DNA from: Streptomyces canus 299MFChir4.1
GTDB taxonomy: Bacteria > Actinomycetota > Actinomycetes > Streptomycetales > Streptomycetaceae
Assembly (NCBI RefSeq): GCF_000383615.1
Contig: NZ_KB911593.1
Coordinates: 149,306 to 213,305 of the forward strand
Reading direction: 5' to 3'
DNA length: 64,000 nt
The stretch's first letter is position 1, and every line of letters begins with the position of its first letter. The translations under genes and the position numbers were made by a program. The notes beneath the pieces were generated by a model. The model did not search any database, was not told where the DNA came from, and was given only the letters and a program-made list of their open reading frames with translations. Below, piece by piece: positions 21,609-30,558 of the stretch.

Positions 21609-22868
21609 ATGGCGGGGCGGAGCGGGCGGACGGTGCGTGACCTGCGACGGGGCAATCGGACCGCCGTACTGCAACGGTTGTATTTCGACGGGCCGATGAG
21701 CCGCTTCGCGCTGGCCCCCGCCACCGGCCTGAGCGGCGGCTCCATCAGCAACGTGGTCGCCGAACTGGTCGAGGACGGACTGGTCGAGGAGGCCGGCACC
21801 GTGGAGTCCGACGGCGGCCGCCCTCGCACCCTGCTGCGCGTCGCCCCCTCCGGCGGCCACATGATCGGCGTCGACGTCGGCGAGACCCGCGTCCGCGTCG
21901 AGCTCTTCGACCTGGCCCTCACCGAACTGGCCCGCACCGAACGGCCCCTGGAGCATCACGGCTACGACGTCGAGGTCGTCGTGGGCCACATCCGCGACGG
22001 CATCGCCGAGGTCCTCGCCGACACGGACATCACGCCCGAACAGCTGCTGGGCGTCGGCATCGGGGTCCCCGGCATCGTGGCCCCCACTCCCGAGCAGGGC
22101 GCGGTGGTCCACGGCCAGACGATGGGCTGGGACGCCGTCCCGCTGGAGTCCCTGCTGCGTTCGACCTGTGAACTCCCCGACTCCGTCCCGTACTTCATCG
22201 ACAACGGCGCCCGCACGCTCGGCCAGGCCGAGCTGTGGTTCGGCGCCGGCCGGGGCTCGCGCGACGCGGTCGTCGTCCTCTTCGGGTCGGGCATCGGCGC
22301 CTGTCTCGTCACCGAGGGGGTGGAGTACGGCCGCGCCCTGGAGTGGGGACATGTGACCGTGCGGGTCAGGGGCCGCCGCTGCCGCTGCGGTGCGCTCGGC
22401 TGCCTGGAGGCCTACGCGGGCGCGGGCGCGCTCGTCGACCGCTGGCGCGAGGCGGGCGGCCGGCCGCCCGAGGGCACCGACGAGGAGACCGCGCTGGCCG
22501 CGCTGCTCTCGGCCGCGCACCCGGCCGAGGACGCCGAGGCCGACCCGGTGGCCCTCGCCGTCCTGGAGGAGACCGCCGAGTACGTGGGGGCCGGACTGTC
22601 CGACCTGATCAACCTCTTCCAGCCGGAACGCATCCTCATCGGCGGCTGGGCGGGCCTCCAGCTCGGCCCCCGCCTCCTGCCCGCCCTGCGCCGGTACGCC
22701 GACGCCTACGCCCTGCGCCACCCCGCCGCGCGCGTCTCCGTCGAGCTCGGCGAACTCGGCCCGGACGCGGTCACGGTCGGCGCGGCGAGCCTGCCCCTCG
22801 CCGACTTCTTCGCCGGGGGCGGGCGGCGGGGCACGCGCGGACGCGAGCGCGAGGCGGCGCAGGGCTGA
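21609..22868 (+). CDS. ROK-family transcriptional regulator
   Basis: 419 aa. Winged-helix DNA-binding part at residues 10-70 (TVRDLRRGNRTAVLQRLYFD, SRFALAPATGLSGGSISNVV). The ROK domain follows: VGIGVPGIV, and the zinc motif CRCGALGCLEAYAG (CxCGxxGCxE), which is complete. ROK repressors bind a sugar ligand and control uptake operons. The gene is divergent from the beta-glucoside ABC/GH1 operon and is the natural repressor of it. ATG 21609 is chosen for the GGAAGGGAA Shine-Dalgarno; an ATG at 21576 lacks one. Confidence 0.88.
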   Translation: MAGRSGRTVRDLRRGNRTAVLQRLYFDGPMSRFALAPATGLSGGSISNVVAELVEDGLVEEAGTVESDGGRPRTLLRVAPSGGHMIGVDVGETRVRVELFDLALTELARTERPLEHHGYDVEVVVGHIRDGIAEVLADTDITPEQLLGVGIGVPGIVAPTPEQGAVVHGQTMGWDAVPLESLLRSTCELPDSVPYFIDNGARTLGQAELWFGAGRGSRDAVVVLFGSGIGACLVTEGVEYGRALEWGHVTVRVRGRRCRCGALGCLEAYAGAGALVDRWREAGGRPPEGTDEETALAALLSAAHPAEDAEADPVALAVLEETAEYVGAGLSDLINLFQPERILIGGWAGLQLGPRLLPALRRYADAYALRHPAARVSVELGELGPDAVTVGAASLPLADFFAGGGRRGTRGREREAAQG

Positions 22869-22886
22869 ACCGGCGGCCCGGCCCGG

Positions 22887-23180
22887 TCAGACCACCGGGT
22901 CGAGGAACGTCAGCACCGAGGCGTCCTCCTCGATCAGCGGAGTGAGCGCGGCGTTGAACGGGCCGCCGTACGGAGCCTTCAGGTGCGCCTGGAAGGCGTC
23001 CTCGTCCCGGTAGACCTCGAAGATCCAGAAGGCCCGGGGGTGGGACGCCTTGGTGTAGACGTCGAAGGCGAGGTTGCCCTCCTCCGCACGCACCTTGCCG
23101 GCGTACTCCACGATCATGCGCGCGACCTCGTCCTGCGCTCCCTCACGGGCGGTGAACTCGGCGAGCAGGGTCTTCTTCAC
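22887..23180 (-). CDS. Antibiotic biosynthesis monooxygenase (ABM) domain protein
   Basis: 97 aa, dimeric alpha-beta barrel fold: KTLLAEFTAREGAQDEVARM, then FDVYTKASHPRAFWIFEVYR. Closest in pattern to YgiN-like quinol monooxygenases. It starts 15 bp after the GH32 stop on the same strand and is probably co-transcribed; why a monooxygenase-fold protein should follow a fructan hydrolase is unclear. It may act on a small carbonyl or quinone, or be a stress enzyme. Confidence 0.8.
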   Translation of the reverse strand: MKKTLLAEFTAREGAQDEVARMIVEYAGKVRAEEGNLAFDVYTKASHPRAFWIFEVYRDEDAFQAHLKAPYGGPFNAALTPLIEEDASVLTFLDPVV

Positions 23181-23195
23181 GGTGGGGTGTCCTTG

Positions 23196-25757
23196 TCAGT
23201 CGCGGTAGGAGCCGAGGTGCCAGACCCGGGCCCGGTCCAGTTTCACCGAGCCGTTCTCGGCGAAGACCCGCACTCCCTGGCTGTCGGGGTGGGGGAAGAT
23301 CTGGTCGGTGATCACGGCCTCGCCGCTGCCGCCGAAGACCTCGACGGAGGAACGGTCGACGAGGATCCGCAGCCTGACCTTGCCGTCGACGGCCTTGAGC
23401 GGAGCCCGCTGGACGCCGGGGAAGGCGCTGCTGAAGTCCGTGGCGCCGGAGCGGGTGCGGTCGACGTACAGCTCCTGGGTCGTGGTGTCGTAGCCGATGA
23501 CCGTCTCCTCTCCCCCGGCGCCGGTACGCACCTGGAGGCCGAAGCGGTCGGCGTCCCGGAGGGAGAACGTGGCCTCGATGTCGAGCTCCCGGCCCTGCGC
23601 CTTCGGGCCGATCAGCGGCTGCGAGGTGCTGGTGACGGTGACGCCGGACGCCGTCGCCGCGTCTTTCTCGCGCAGGGACGCCAGGCCGGCCACCGGCTCG
23701 CTGGTCAGCCGGACCCGGCCGTCCACGGTACGCAGCGCCATCCGGCGCGGGACGCTCTGCGCGCCGCGCCAGGGGGAGGTCGGGACGGAGCCGCCGTACT
23801 CCCAGTCGTTCATCCAGCCGATCATGTACCGCTCGTCGCCCGGGACGTTCTCCCAGGACACGGCCGCGTAGTAGTCCTTGCCGTAGTCGGCCCAGTCGGC
23901 GCGCTGCACGACCGACCTGGCGGGAGCGGCCGCGGTGGTGAACCCGTCGGCCATGACGTGGCCCCAGCCGCCGGTGTTGTTGTCGACGATCTGGATCCGC
24001 GCCTGCCTGCCCGCGTAGGGGCGTAGGTCGAAGGAGGCCCAGTCCAGGGTCTCGCTGTCGGAACCGGTGGCGCTGCGCATGACCTTGCCGTCGACGAGCA
24101 GGTTGACGGAGGTCTCCCGGGAGACGGGCTCGGCCCGGGTGTCGGACAGCACGACGTGGTCGACGTTGAGGTGGCCCCAGCCGCCGGTGTTGTCGTCCAC
24201 GATCCTGATCCGCGCCTTCTTCCCGGCGAGGTCGCGCACGTCCCAGGAGGCCCAGTCCAGCGCCTCGGCGTCGCTTCCGGTGGCGCTGCGCACGACCTGG
24301 CCGTCGACGAGGAGTTCCATCGCGGTCGGGTGGTCCGAGCCGGCCGGGTGGTGGCCGCCGCCGATGAGGAAGTCGACGTAGTCCTTGTCTAGGGTGAACT
24401 CGGGCGAGGTGAGGGTGCCGGTGGTGGAGTCGCCGTTCAGGAAGGTGTTGACCAGGCCGTCGCCCAGCTGGCCGGTCACCTCCTGCTGGCCGGGCAGGGT
24501 GCCGGTGGCCGGTGCCGTGCCGAAGGCGTCGCCGGTCGTCGTCCAGTCGCCGTAGGTGCCGCCCTCGAAGTCGGCGAGGACCGTCCCCTCGGGCGTGGCC
24601 CCGCGTTCCAGTACGGTCCCGTCCTGGTGCGGGTGCTTGCCGCCGCCCACCTTGAAGTTCAGGTAGGGGCTCTCGACCGTGAAGGGCCGGGAGGTGAGGG
24701 TGCCGGTGGCGGAGTCCCCGCTGTGGAAGCTGTTGGCGAGGCCCTTGCCGTCGTATCCGGTGACCGCTCCCTGTCCGTCGAGCGCGCCGGTGGCCGGTGC
24801 CTGGCCGAACGCCGTCCCGGTGGTCGTCCATGGGTCGAAGCCGGTGCCCTCGAAGTCCTGGACCACCGTGCCGGCGGGCGGGGTGTAGCCGCCCTTGTCG
24901 TCGGCGGTGAACTTCTTTCCGTCGAAGTCGCCCACGAAGTACTGGGCGCCCGAACCGCCCGTGATCCCCCCGGGGTTGATGTTGACGACCAGCACCCACT
25001 TGATCTTCTTCGGGTCGCCGTCGACGGCGAGCGGGAACAGGTCGGGGCACTCCCACACCCCGCCGGTCGCGCCCGCCGGACCGAACTCGCTGAGCAGGTC
25101 CCAGTCCTTGAGGTTCTTGGACGAGTAGAACCGCACCCTGTGCTCGGCGGACAGCGACACGGTCATCAGCCAGCTCCTGGTGGGCGCGTACCACTGCACC
25201 TTCGGGTCGCGGAAGTCCTTCGAGCCGATGTCGATGACCGGATTGCCCTGGTACTTGGTCCAGGTACGGCCGCGGTCGGTGCTGTAGGCGAGCGACTGGG
25301 CCTGGGTGCCCGTGCGCTTGTCGAGGCTGGTGTAGACCGCCACCATCGCCGGGTCCTTCTTCGTGCCGAACCCGGTGGTGTTGTCCTTGTCGACGACCGC
25401 GCTCCCGGAGAACACCATCTCCTTGTCGTCGTGCGACAGGGCGAGCGGCAGCTCCTTCCAGTGCACGAGGTCCTTGCTGACCGCGTGCCCCCAGGACATG
25501 TCTCCCCAGGAGTTGCCGTTCGGGTTGTACTGGTAGAAGAGGTGGTACTCGCCCCGGTAGTACACGAGGCCGTTGGGGTCGTTCATCCAGTTCTGCTGGG
25601 GTGTGAAGTGGAACTGGGGGCGGTAGGTCTCGGTGTACGGCGGGGTGTCGGCGGCGGCGGCCCCCGGGGCGAGCGGGGTCGCGGACAGGGCGCAGACGGT
25701 CGCCGCCGCCGCGATCATCCGGGTGCGGGCATGCCTGAGTACACGTCCAGAAGTCAT
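23196..25757 (-). CDS. Secreted GH32 fructan hydrolase (levanase/inulinase type) with nested insert
   Basis: 853 aa from ATG 25757 (GGAGA upstream). A Sec signal peptide ends near APGAAAADTPP. The five-bladed GH32 propeller has the nucleophile in WMNDPNG (Asp60), the transition-state stabiliser in FRDPKV (Asp184) and the acid/base in WECPD (Glu236). The C-terminal sandwich ends at WHLGSYRD. Between them, residues about 297-608 are not part of a plain GH32: they are a carbohydrate-binding-like module interrupted by a second full copy of itself (see separate entry). Upstream, tandem LacI-type operators match those before the kinase/transporter genes, so it is part of a fructan-use regulon. Confidence 0.9.
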   Translation of the reverse strand: MTSGRVLRHARTRMIAAAATVCALSATPLAPGAAAADTPPYTETYRPQFHFTPQQNWMNDPNGLVYYRGEYHLFYQYNPNGNSWGDMSWGHAVSKDLVHWKELPLALSHDDKEMVFSGSAVVDKDNTTGFGTKKDPAMVAVYTSLDKRTGTQAQSLAYSTDRGRTWTKYQGNPVIDIGSKDFRDPKVQWYAPTRSWLMTVSLSAEHRVRFYSSKNLKDWDLLSEFGPAGATGGVWECPDLFPLAVDGDPKKIKWVLVVNINPGGITGGSGAQYFVGDFDGKKFTADDKGGYTPPAGTVVQDFEGTGFDPWTTTGTAFGQAPATGALDGQGAVTGYDGKGLANSFHSGDSATGTLTSRPFTVESPYLNFKVGGGKHPHQDGTVLERGATPEGTVLADFEGGTYGDWTTTGDAFGTAPATGTLPGQQEVTGQLGDGLVNTFLNGDSTTGTLTSPEFTLDKDYVDFLIGGGHHPAGSDHPTAMELLVDGQVVRSATGSDAEALDWASWDVRDLAGKKARIRIVDDNTGGWGHLNVDHVVLSDTRAEPVSRETSVNLLVDGKVMRSATGSDSETLDWASFDLRPYAGRQARIQIVDNNTGGWGHVMADGFTTAAAPARSVVQRADWADYGKDYYAAVSWENVPGDERYMIGWMNDWEYGGSVPTSPWRGAQSVPRRMALRTVDGRVRLTSEPVAGLASLREKDAATASGVTVTSTSQPLIGPKAQGRELDIEATFSLRDADRFGLQVRTGAGGEETVIGYDTTTQELYVDRTRSGATDFSSAFPGVQRAPLKAVDGKVRLRILVDRSSVEVFGGSGEAVITDQIFPHPDSQGVRVFAENGSVKLDRARVWHLGSYRD
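23934..24869 (-). other. Nested domain duplication inside the GH32 gene
   Basis: The first half of a module (24869 to about 24630: DFEG, WTTTGTAFG, LTSRPFTV, GGGKHP) is followed by a complete copy (24587-24141: DFEGGTYGDWTTTGDAFG, GGGHHP, LLVDGQVVRSATGSD, NTGGWGHLNVD), then by the missing second half (about 24113-23934: NLLVDGKVMRSATGSD, NNTGGWGHVMADGF). One copy thus sits inside the other at the GGGxHP loop. Confidence 0.75.
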
Positions 25758-25818
25758 GGGTCTCCTGTACTGATGACGCCCTGGGACCGGAACCGTCCTC
25801 CTCGACACCGGTCGGAGG

Positions 25819-25848
25819 TGTCATCGTTGACTCATGTCATCGTTGACA
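25819..25848. promoter_or_regulatory. Tandem LacI-type operators upstream of GH32 gene
   Basis: TGTCATCGTTGACT (25819-25832) and TGTCATCGTTGACA (25835-25848), 16 bp apart start to start. The core TGTCA-N4-TGACA is palindromic with a central CG, typical of LacI-family sites. The same pair in reverse complement lies at 27400-27429. Likely bound by the LacI regulator encoded at 30559-31590. Confidence 0.75.
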
Positions 25849-25914
25849 CCGAGGCCCGATGATGAACGCAAGTCGTACGGCCCGTCAACGGTTCTGCCGC
25901 GACCGCTTCCGCCC

Positions 25915-25970
25915 TTCGGTGGGGGCGGGCGTTTTTGCGCAGTTCCCCGCGCCCCTGGATGCCTGCGGCG
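25915..25970. repeat. Intergenic repeat copy A, perfect inverted partner of 37351-37406
   Basis: 56 bp identical, in reverse complement, to 37351-37406. The core GCGCAGTTCCCCGCGCCCCT recurs at 37064, 41511 and 41636. It is a repeat I know as common in Streptomyces intergenic regions; role unknown. Confidence 0.85.
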
Positions 25971-26055
25971 GCCTGCGCGGCCACGGTGGGGGCGGGTGTA
26001 GCGCGTTCCGTCTCGTGGATGGGTCGGAGGTATCCGTCCTCGGGCGGTGTGCCCC

Positions 26056-26307
26056 TCACGCGCCGCCGACGCCCGCGAACCGCTCCAGCTCGCCCCGCCA
26101 CGGCGGGTTGGGACCGGCGACCGAACAGGTCAACGCCGCGACCCGGGTGGCGCGAGGTGGTCGTCCCGGCCGAGCAGTGAGTGCGGCGGGGCCGTGCACG
26201 ACGCCCCCGAAGCCCTGCCCGAGACCCTCCAGCAGACCGCCCGGGACCACAGACCTCGACGACCCCCTCCAGCCGCAGGTCAGTGAGCCGACCGCGGTCC
26301 GTGACCG
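26056..26307 (-). pseudogene. Decayed tandem copy of the PfkB kinase 3' end
   Basis: 26076-26149 matches 26328-26401 over 74 bp with one mismatch and encodes the kinase tail TRVAALTCSVAGPNPPWRG. A second block at about 26250-26293 resembles 26413-26456 (GRLTDLRLEGVVEVC against GRLTGLRLDEVAEAC). About 90 unrelated bases separate the blocks, shifting the offset. It is a remnant of a duplicated kinase gene lacking the catalytic part; no start or function is expected. Confidence 0.7.
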
Positions 26308-27270
26308 TCACGACCCGGCGACGGACACGAACCGCTCCAGATCGCCCCGCCACGGCGGGTTGGGACCGGCGACCGAACAGGTCAACGCCGCGACCCGGGT
26401 GCCGAACACACAGGCCTCGGCGACCTCGTCGAGGCGCAGGCCGGTGAGCCTCCCGCCGAGCAGGCCGCGGGCGTCCAGGTGGTGCAGCAGGCCGGCGGTG
26501 AAGGAGTCGCCGGCCCCGACCGTGTCGACCACCTCGGTCGCCACCGCGGGCAGCCGGAGCCGTTCGCCGTCGAGGGAGGCCAGCACGCCGTCGCCACCGC
26601 GGGTGATCACGACGAGCCGGGCCCCGGCGGCGTGCCAGAGGTCGCACGCCTGCTCGGGGGCCGTGTCCGGCAGCAGGAGTGCGAGGTCGTCCTCGCTCAG
26701 CCGGAGCACGTCGGCGAGCGCGCACCAGTGCGCCAGCCGCGCCCGGTAGACCTCGGGACGCACGAGCAGCGGGCGGACGTTGGGGTCGATGCTGATGGTC
26801 GCGTGGGGTGCGGCCGCCGCCAGGAACTCCTCCACGACCGCTCCGCCGGGTTCCCGGACCAGGGCCAGGGAGCCGGTGTGCACACAGGCGGTCCCGGACA
26901 GGTCGACCCGCTCCAGCTCCCCGGCCGACCACTGCCAGTCGGCCGTGTTCTGCGCGTGGAAGGAGAACGCGGCCTGCCCCTGGGCGTCCAGCTCGGCCAC
27001 GGCCAGCGTGCTGGGCTCCGCGGCCGCGACGGCGTCCGACAGGTCCACGCCCGAGGCCTCCAGACGGTCCCGGAACAGACGGCCGAACACATCGCCGGAC
27101 AGGCGCGCGAGGAAGCGGGCCGGGGTGCCGAGGCGGGCCAGGGACACCGCCGTGTTCGCAGGTCCGCCGCCCGGCAGGACCCGCAGGGCGAGCTCGCCCG
27201 AGGCGCCCGCGGGCTCGGCGAACGCGTCCGCGACACACTCTCCGAGGACGGTGATCTGACGTGCGCTCAT
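26308..27270 (-). CDS. PfkB-family carbohydrate kinase, probable fructokinase
   Basis: 320 aa. PfkB signature 1 is LPGGGPANTAVSLARLGT and signature 2 is VDTVGAGDSFTAGLLHHL, with the catalytic Asp in GAGD. The start MSARQITVLGECVADAF is ATG 27270; codons further upstream to 27414 run through the operator region and are unlikely to be translated. Linkage to GH32, the divergent fructose/ribose-type transporter and shared operators makes fructose the likely substrate. A decayed copy of its 3' end lies just downstream. Confidence 0.88.
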   Translation of the reverse strand: MSARQITVLGECVADAFAEPAGASGELALRVLPGGGPANTAVSLARLGTPARFLARLSGDVFGRLFRDRLEASGVDLSDAVAAAEPSTLAVAELDAQGQAAFSFHAQNTADWQWSAGELERVDLSGTACVHTGSLALVREPGGAVVEEFLAAAAPHATISIDPNVRPLLVRPEVYRARLAHWCALADVLRLSEDDLALLLPDTAPEQACDLWHAAGARLVVITRGGDGVLASLDGERLRLPAVATEVVDTVGAGDSFTAGLLHHLDARGLLGGRLTGLRLDEVAEACVFGTRVAALTCSVAGPNPPWRGDLERFVSVAGS

Positions 27271-27399
27271 GAGCTGCTCTTCTCTGCGAACGTGCGCCGG
27301 AAAACGGGCACGGACCGGGCGGCCGCCACAGACGTTGCGGACTTGTGACGGACGCGGGGCATTGACGTTGCCGGGAGACGGGGTCATCATCCTCGGCAG

Positions 27400-27429
27400 T
27401 GTCAACGATGACATAAGTCAACGATGACA
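27400..27429. promoter_or_regulatory. Tandem LacI-type operators in divergent kinase/transporter promoter
   Basis: TGTCAACGATGACA (27400-27413) and AGTCAACGATGACA (27416-27429), again 16 bp apart, the reverse complement of the pair before the GH32 gene. They sit 130 bp from the kinase start and 59 bp from the binding-protein start, suited to repression of both. Confidence 0.75.
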
Positions 27430-27487
27430 CCTAGGGACGGCATGCTCCGATGCCGCCGCTCGCCCGCAATCCCGCTGGAGTCGTTTC

Positions 27488-28504
27488 ATGTCTCGCACCC
27501 CTCGACTGCCTTCCTCCCTGCTCAGAGTCGCCGCGTGCACCTCGGTCGCGGCCCTCGCCCTGACGGCCTGCGGTTCCGGCTCCGGATCGGGCTCCACGAG
27601 CTCCGGATCGGGCACCGTGAAGGTCGGGCTGATCACCAAGACCGACACCAACCCGTTCTTCGTGAAGATGAAGGAGGGCGCGGAGAAGGCCGCCAAGCAG
27701 AACGGCGCCCAGCTCATGACCGCGGCGGGCAAGTTCGACGGCGACAACGCCGGCCAGGTCACCGCCATCGAGAACATGGTGGCCGCCGGGGTGAAGGGCA
27801 TCCTGATCACCCCGAGCGACTCCAAGGCGATCGTGCCCGCGATAGCCAAGGCCAAGGCCAAGGGCGTCCTGGTCATCGCCCTGGACACGCCGACCGAGCC
27901 GGAGAGCGCGGTCGACGCCCTCTTCGCCACCGACAACCTCAAGGCCGGCGAGCTGATCGGCGAGTACGCCAAGGCCGCCATGAAGGGCAAGACCGCGAAG
28001 ATCGCCGCCCTCGACCTCGCGCCCGGCGTCTCGGTCGGCGTGCAGCGGCACAACGGGTTCCTCAAGGGCTTCGGCGCCACCGAGAAGGACGTGGCCTGTG
28101 CCCAGGACACCGGCGGCGACCAGGCCAAGGGCCAGACGGCGATGGAGAACTGCCTCCAGAAGGAGCCGGGCATCAACCTCGTCTACACCATCAACGAGCC
28201 GGCCGCGCTCGGCGCGTACACCGCGCTGAAGGCCAAGGGCCGCGAGAAGGACGTCCTGATCGTCTCCGTCGACGGCGGCTGCACCGGCACCCAGGCCGTC
28301 AAGGACGGCAAGATCGCGGCCACTTCGCAGCAGTACCCGCTGAAGATGGCCGCCGAGGGCGTCAACGCCGTCGTCACGTACGCCAAGGACGGCAAGAAGG
28401 CGTCCGGCTACACCGACACCGGCGTCACGCTGATCACCGACAAGGCCCAGGCGGGCGTCACGTCCAAGGACACCGCCTTCGGCCTGGAGAACTGCTGGGG
28501 CTGA
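27488..28504 (+). CDS. Sugar-binding lipoprotein, ribose/fructose type (Peripla_BP_4)
   Basis: 338 aa. Lipoprotein signal with lipobox LALTAC. The mature part opens VGLITKTDTNPFFVKMKEG and has GILITPSDSKAIVPAIAKAK and INEPAALGAYTALKAKG, the periplasmic-binding-protein-like fold of CUT2 transporters (RbsB/FrcB). It is followed by a permease and an ATPase with one ABC domain. With GH32 and PfkB under the same operators the ligand is probably fructose released from fructan. Confidence 0.9.
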   Translation: MSRTPRLPSSLLRVAACTSVAALALTACGSGSGSGSTSSGSGTVKVGLITKTDTNPFFVKMKEGAEKAAKQNGAQLMTAAGKFDGDNAGQVTAIENMVAAGVKGILITPSDSKAIVPAIAKAKAKGVLVIALDTPTEPESAVDALFATDNLKAGELIGEYAKAAMKGKTAKIAALDLAPGVSVGVQRHNGFLKGFGATEKDVACAQDTGGDQAKGQTAMENCLQKEPGINLVYTINEPAALGAYTALKAKGREKDVLIVSVDGGCTGTQAVKDGKIAATSQQYPLKMAAEGVNAVVTYAKDGKKASGYTDTGVTLITDKAQAGVTSKDTAFGLENCWG

Positions 28505-28635
28505 GGCCGGCCCCAGGGACCGTACGACATCGCCTCTCCCCGAGCGGGGCGGCCGGCCCCGCTCCTCCCCGACCCGGGGACGGCCGCCTCCCCTGTCCTC
28601 CCACCAGGACTTCTGTCTTCCGACAAGGACTTCGC

Positions 28636-29649
28636 ATGACCGCCACGTCCACGCCTCCGAGCACCTCCTCGCCGTACGCCGAACTCAAAGCGCCGACCAC
28701 GGCCCGCAGGCTGCTCACGGCGCCGACCACCGGCCCGCTGGTCGCCCTTCTGCTCGCCTGTGTCTTCTTCGCCGTCTCGTCCGACCAGTTCCTCACCGGC
28801 GGGAACTTCTCGCTGATCGTGCAGCAGGTCATGGTCGTCGGCACCCTCGCCATCGGCCAGACCCTGATCATCCTCACCGCGGGCATCGACCTGTCGTGCG
28901 GCGCGGTGATGGCGTTCGGCAGCATCGTGATCGCCAAGATGGCCGCCGAGGGCTCGCTGCCGCCGCTGGTCGCCATCGCGCTGGGCCTGGTCGTCTGCGG
29001 CGGATTCGGCCTGGTGAACGGGCTGTTGGTGCAGAAGATCCCGCTGCCGCCGTTCATCGTCACGCTCGGCATGCTCAACGTGGCGTTCGCGCTGACCCAC
29101 ATCTACTCCGAGGAGCAGACGGTCACCAACCTGCCCGGCCCGCTCACGGCGCTAGGGCAGACCTTCCCGATGGGCCACACCGACATCACCTACGGCTCCC
29201 TCGTCACCATCGGCCTGTTCCTGCTGCTGGCCTACGCGCTGAGCAGCACCGGCTGGGGCCGGCACGTCTACGCCCTGGGCAACAGCCAGGAGGCCGCGCG
29301 GCTCAACGGCATCCGCACCTCCCGGCTGACCATCGGCGTCTACACCGTCGCCGGTCTCCTCTACGGCGTCGCCGCCCTGCTCCTCATCTCCCGCACCGGA
29401 GTCGGCGACCCGCAGGCCGGGCAGACCGACAACCTCGACAGCATCACCGCCGTGGTCCTCGGCGGCACCAGCCTCTTCGGCGGCCGCGGCTCGGTGCTCG
29501 GCACCTTCATCGGCGTCCTCATCGTCGGCGTCTTCCGCAACGGGCTCCAGCTGATGGGCGTCGCCTCGATCTACCAGACCCTGATCACCGGAGTCCTGGT
29601 CATCCTCGCGGTGACCGTCGACCAGATCTCCCGGAAGAAGGCACGATGA
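28636..29649 (+). CDS. CUT2 sugar ABC transporter permease (RbsC/FrcC type)
   Basis: 337 aa, about ten hydrophobic helices. TLIILTAGIDLSCGAVMAFG and FIVTLGMLNVAFALTHI are diagnostic for BPD_transp_2 permeases, and GVGDPQAGQTDNLDSITAVV matches the conserved cytoplasmic loop. ATG 28636 has AAGGAC upstream. The stop overlaps the ATPase start by 4 bp. Confidence 0.9.
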   Translation: MTATSTPPSTSSPYAELKAPTTARRLLTAPTTGPLVALLLACVFFAVSSDQFLTGGNFSLIVQQVMVVGTLAIGQTLIILTAGIDLSCGAVMAFGSIVIAKMAAEGSLPPLVAIALGLVVCGGFGLVNGLLVQKIPLPPFIVTLGMLNVAFALTHIYSEEQTVTNLPGPLTALGQTFPMGHTDITYGSLVTIGLFLLLAYALSSTGWGRHVYALGNSQEAARLNGIRTSRLTIGVYTVAGLLYGVAALLLISRTGVGDPQAGQTDNLDSITAVVLGGTSLFGGRGSVLGTFIGVLIVGVFRNGLQLMGVASIYQTLITGVLVILAVTVDQISRKKAR

Positions 29650-30482
29650 CCGCCCTCGACTCCCCCACCCCGATCCTCCAGGCCCGCGGTCTCGTCAAGC
29701 GCTACGGCCAGGTCACCGCCATCGACGGCGCCGACTTCGACCTGCTGCCCGGCGAGGTGCTCGCCGTCATCGGCGACAACGGCGCCGGAAAGACCAGCCT
29801 CATCAAGGCGCTCACCGGCGCGGTGACACCCGACGCGGGCGAGATCCGCCTCAACGGCGAGCCCATCCAGTTCTCCGGCCCGCAAAGTGCCCGCGCCCAC
29901 GGCATCGAGACGGTCTATCAGGACCTCGCCGTGGCCGCCTCGATGGACATCGCCTCGAACGTGTTCCTCGGGCGGGAGCTCCGGCGCCCCGGTGTCCTCG
30001 GGAGCGTGTTCCGGATGCTCGACAAGAAGCGCATGCGCCAGGAGGCCGCCGAGCACATGGCCGACCTGAAGATCGGACTGCGGTCTCTGACCCAGTCCGT
30101 CGAGACCCTGTCCGGCGGGCAGCGGCAGGCCGTGGCGGTCGCCCGTTCCGTCGCCTGGGCGCGCAGTGTCGTCGTCATGGACGAACCCACCGCGGCGCTC
30201 GGCGTCAAGGAGTCGGGACAGGTCCTCGACCTCATCCGCCGCGTCCGGGACAAGGGCATGCCGGTCGTCCTGATCAGCCACAACATGCCGCACGTCTTCG
30301 AGATCGCGGACCGGATCCACGTGCACCGGCTGGGCCGGCGGGCCGCCCTGATCAAGCCCTCCGACTACTCCATGGCGGAGGTCGTCGCCATCATGACGGG
30401 CGCGCTCACCGTCGACGAGGCCGGAGGTACTGTCGTAGCGGATTCCGAGGCCGCGAAGGCCGCGGGCGTCCAGGCCACCTGA
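29646..30482 (+). CDS. CUT2 sugar ABC transporter ATPase (FrcA type)
   Basis: 278 aa with one ABC module: Walker A GDNGAGKTS, signature LSGGQRQAVAVARS, Walker B VVVMDEPTAALG and switch His in LISHNMPHV. A single ABC domain, instead of the double one of RbsA, is the FrcA (fructose) pattern. It starts inside the permease stop (ATGA). The C-terminal 25 residues are an Ala/Glu tail. Completes the transporter with the two genes upstream. Confidence 0.9.
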   Translation: MTALDSPTPILQARGLVKRYGQVTAIDGADFDLLPGEVLAVIGDNGAGKTSLIKALTGAVTPDAGEIRLNGEPIQFSGPQSARAHGIETVYQDLAVAASMDIASNVFLGRELRRPGVLGSVFRMLDKKRMRQEAAEHMADLKIGLRSLTQSVETLSGGQRQAVAVARSVAWARSVVVMDEPTAALGVKESGQVLDLIRRVRDKGMPVVLISHNMPHVFEIADRIHVHRLGRRAALIKPSDYSMAEVVAIMTGALTVDEAGGTVVADSEAAKAAGVQAT

Positions 30483-30558
30483 CCACAGCACTCGACACTC
30501 GACGGCATCCGGCCGAGGCCGCGGCCGGACCCGACGAGCACAGGAGACGGTTTCCTCC

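Larger units (their letters stand above)
25758..26307. other. Long non-coding stretch between GH32 and PfkB genes
   Basis: No intact gene. It contains the GH32 promoter with operators, one copy of the Streptomyces intergenic repeat (25915-25970) and a decayed copy of the kinase 3' end (26056-26307). Open frames here are compositional. Confidence 0.7.

Noticed and set aside
25832..27430. 532-codon frame spanning the kinase gene and its relic
   Set aside because: Out of frame with the PfkB motifs and Arg/Gly-rich throughout; kept only as evidence for the degenerate copy.
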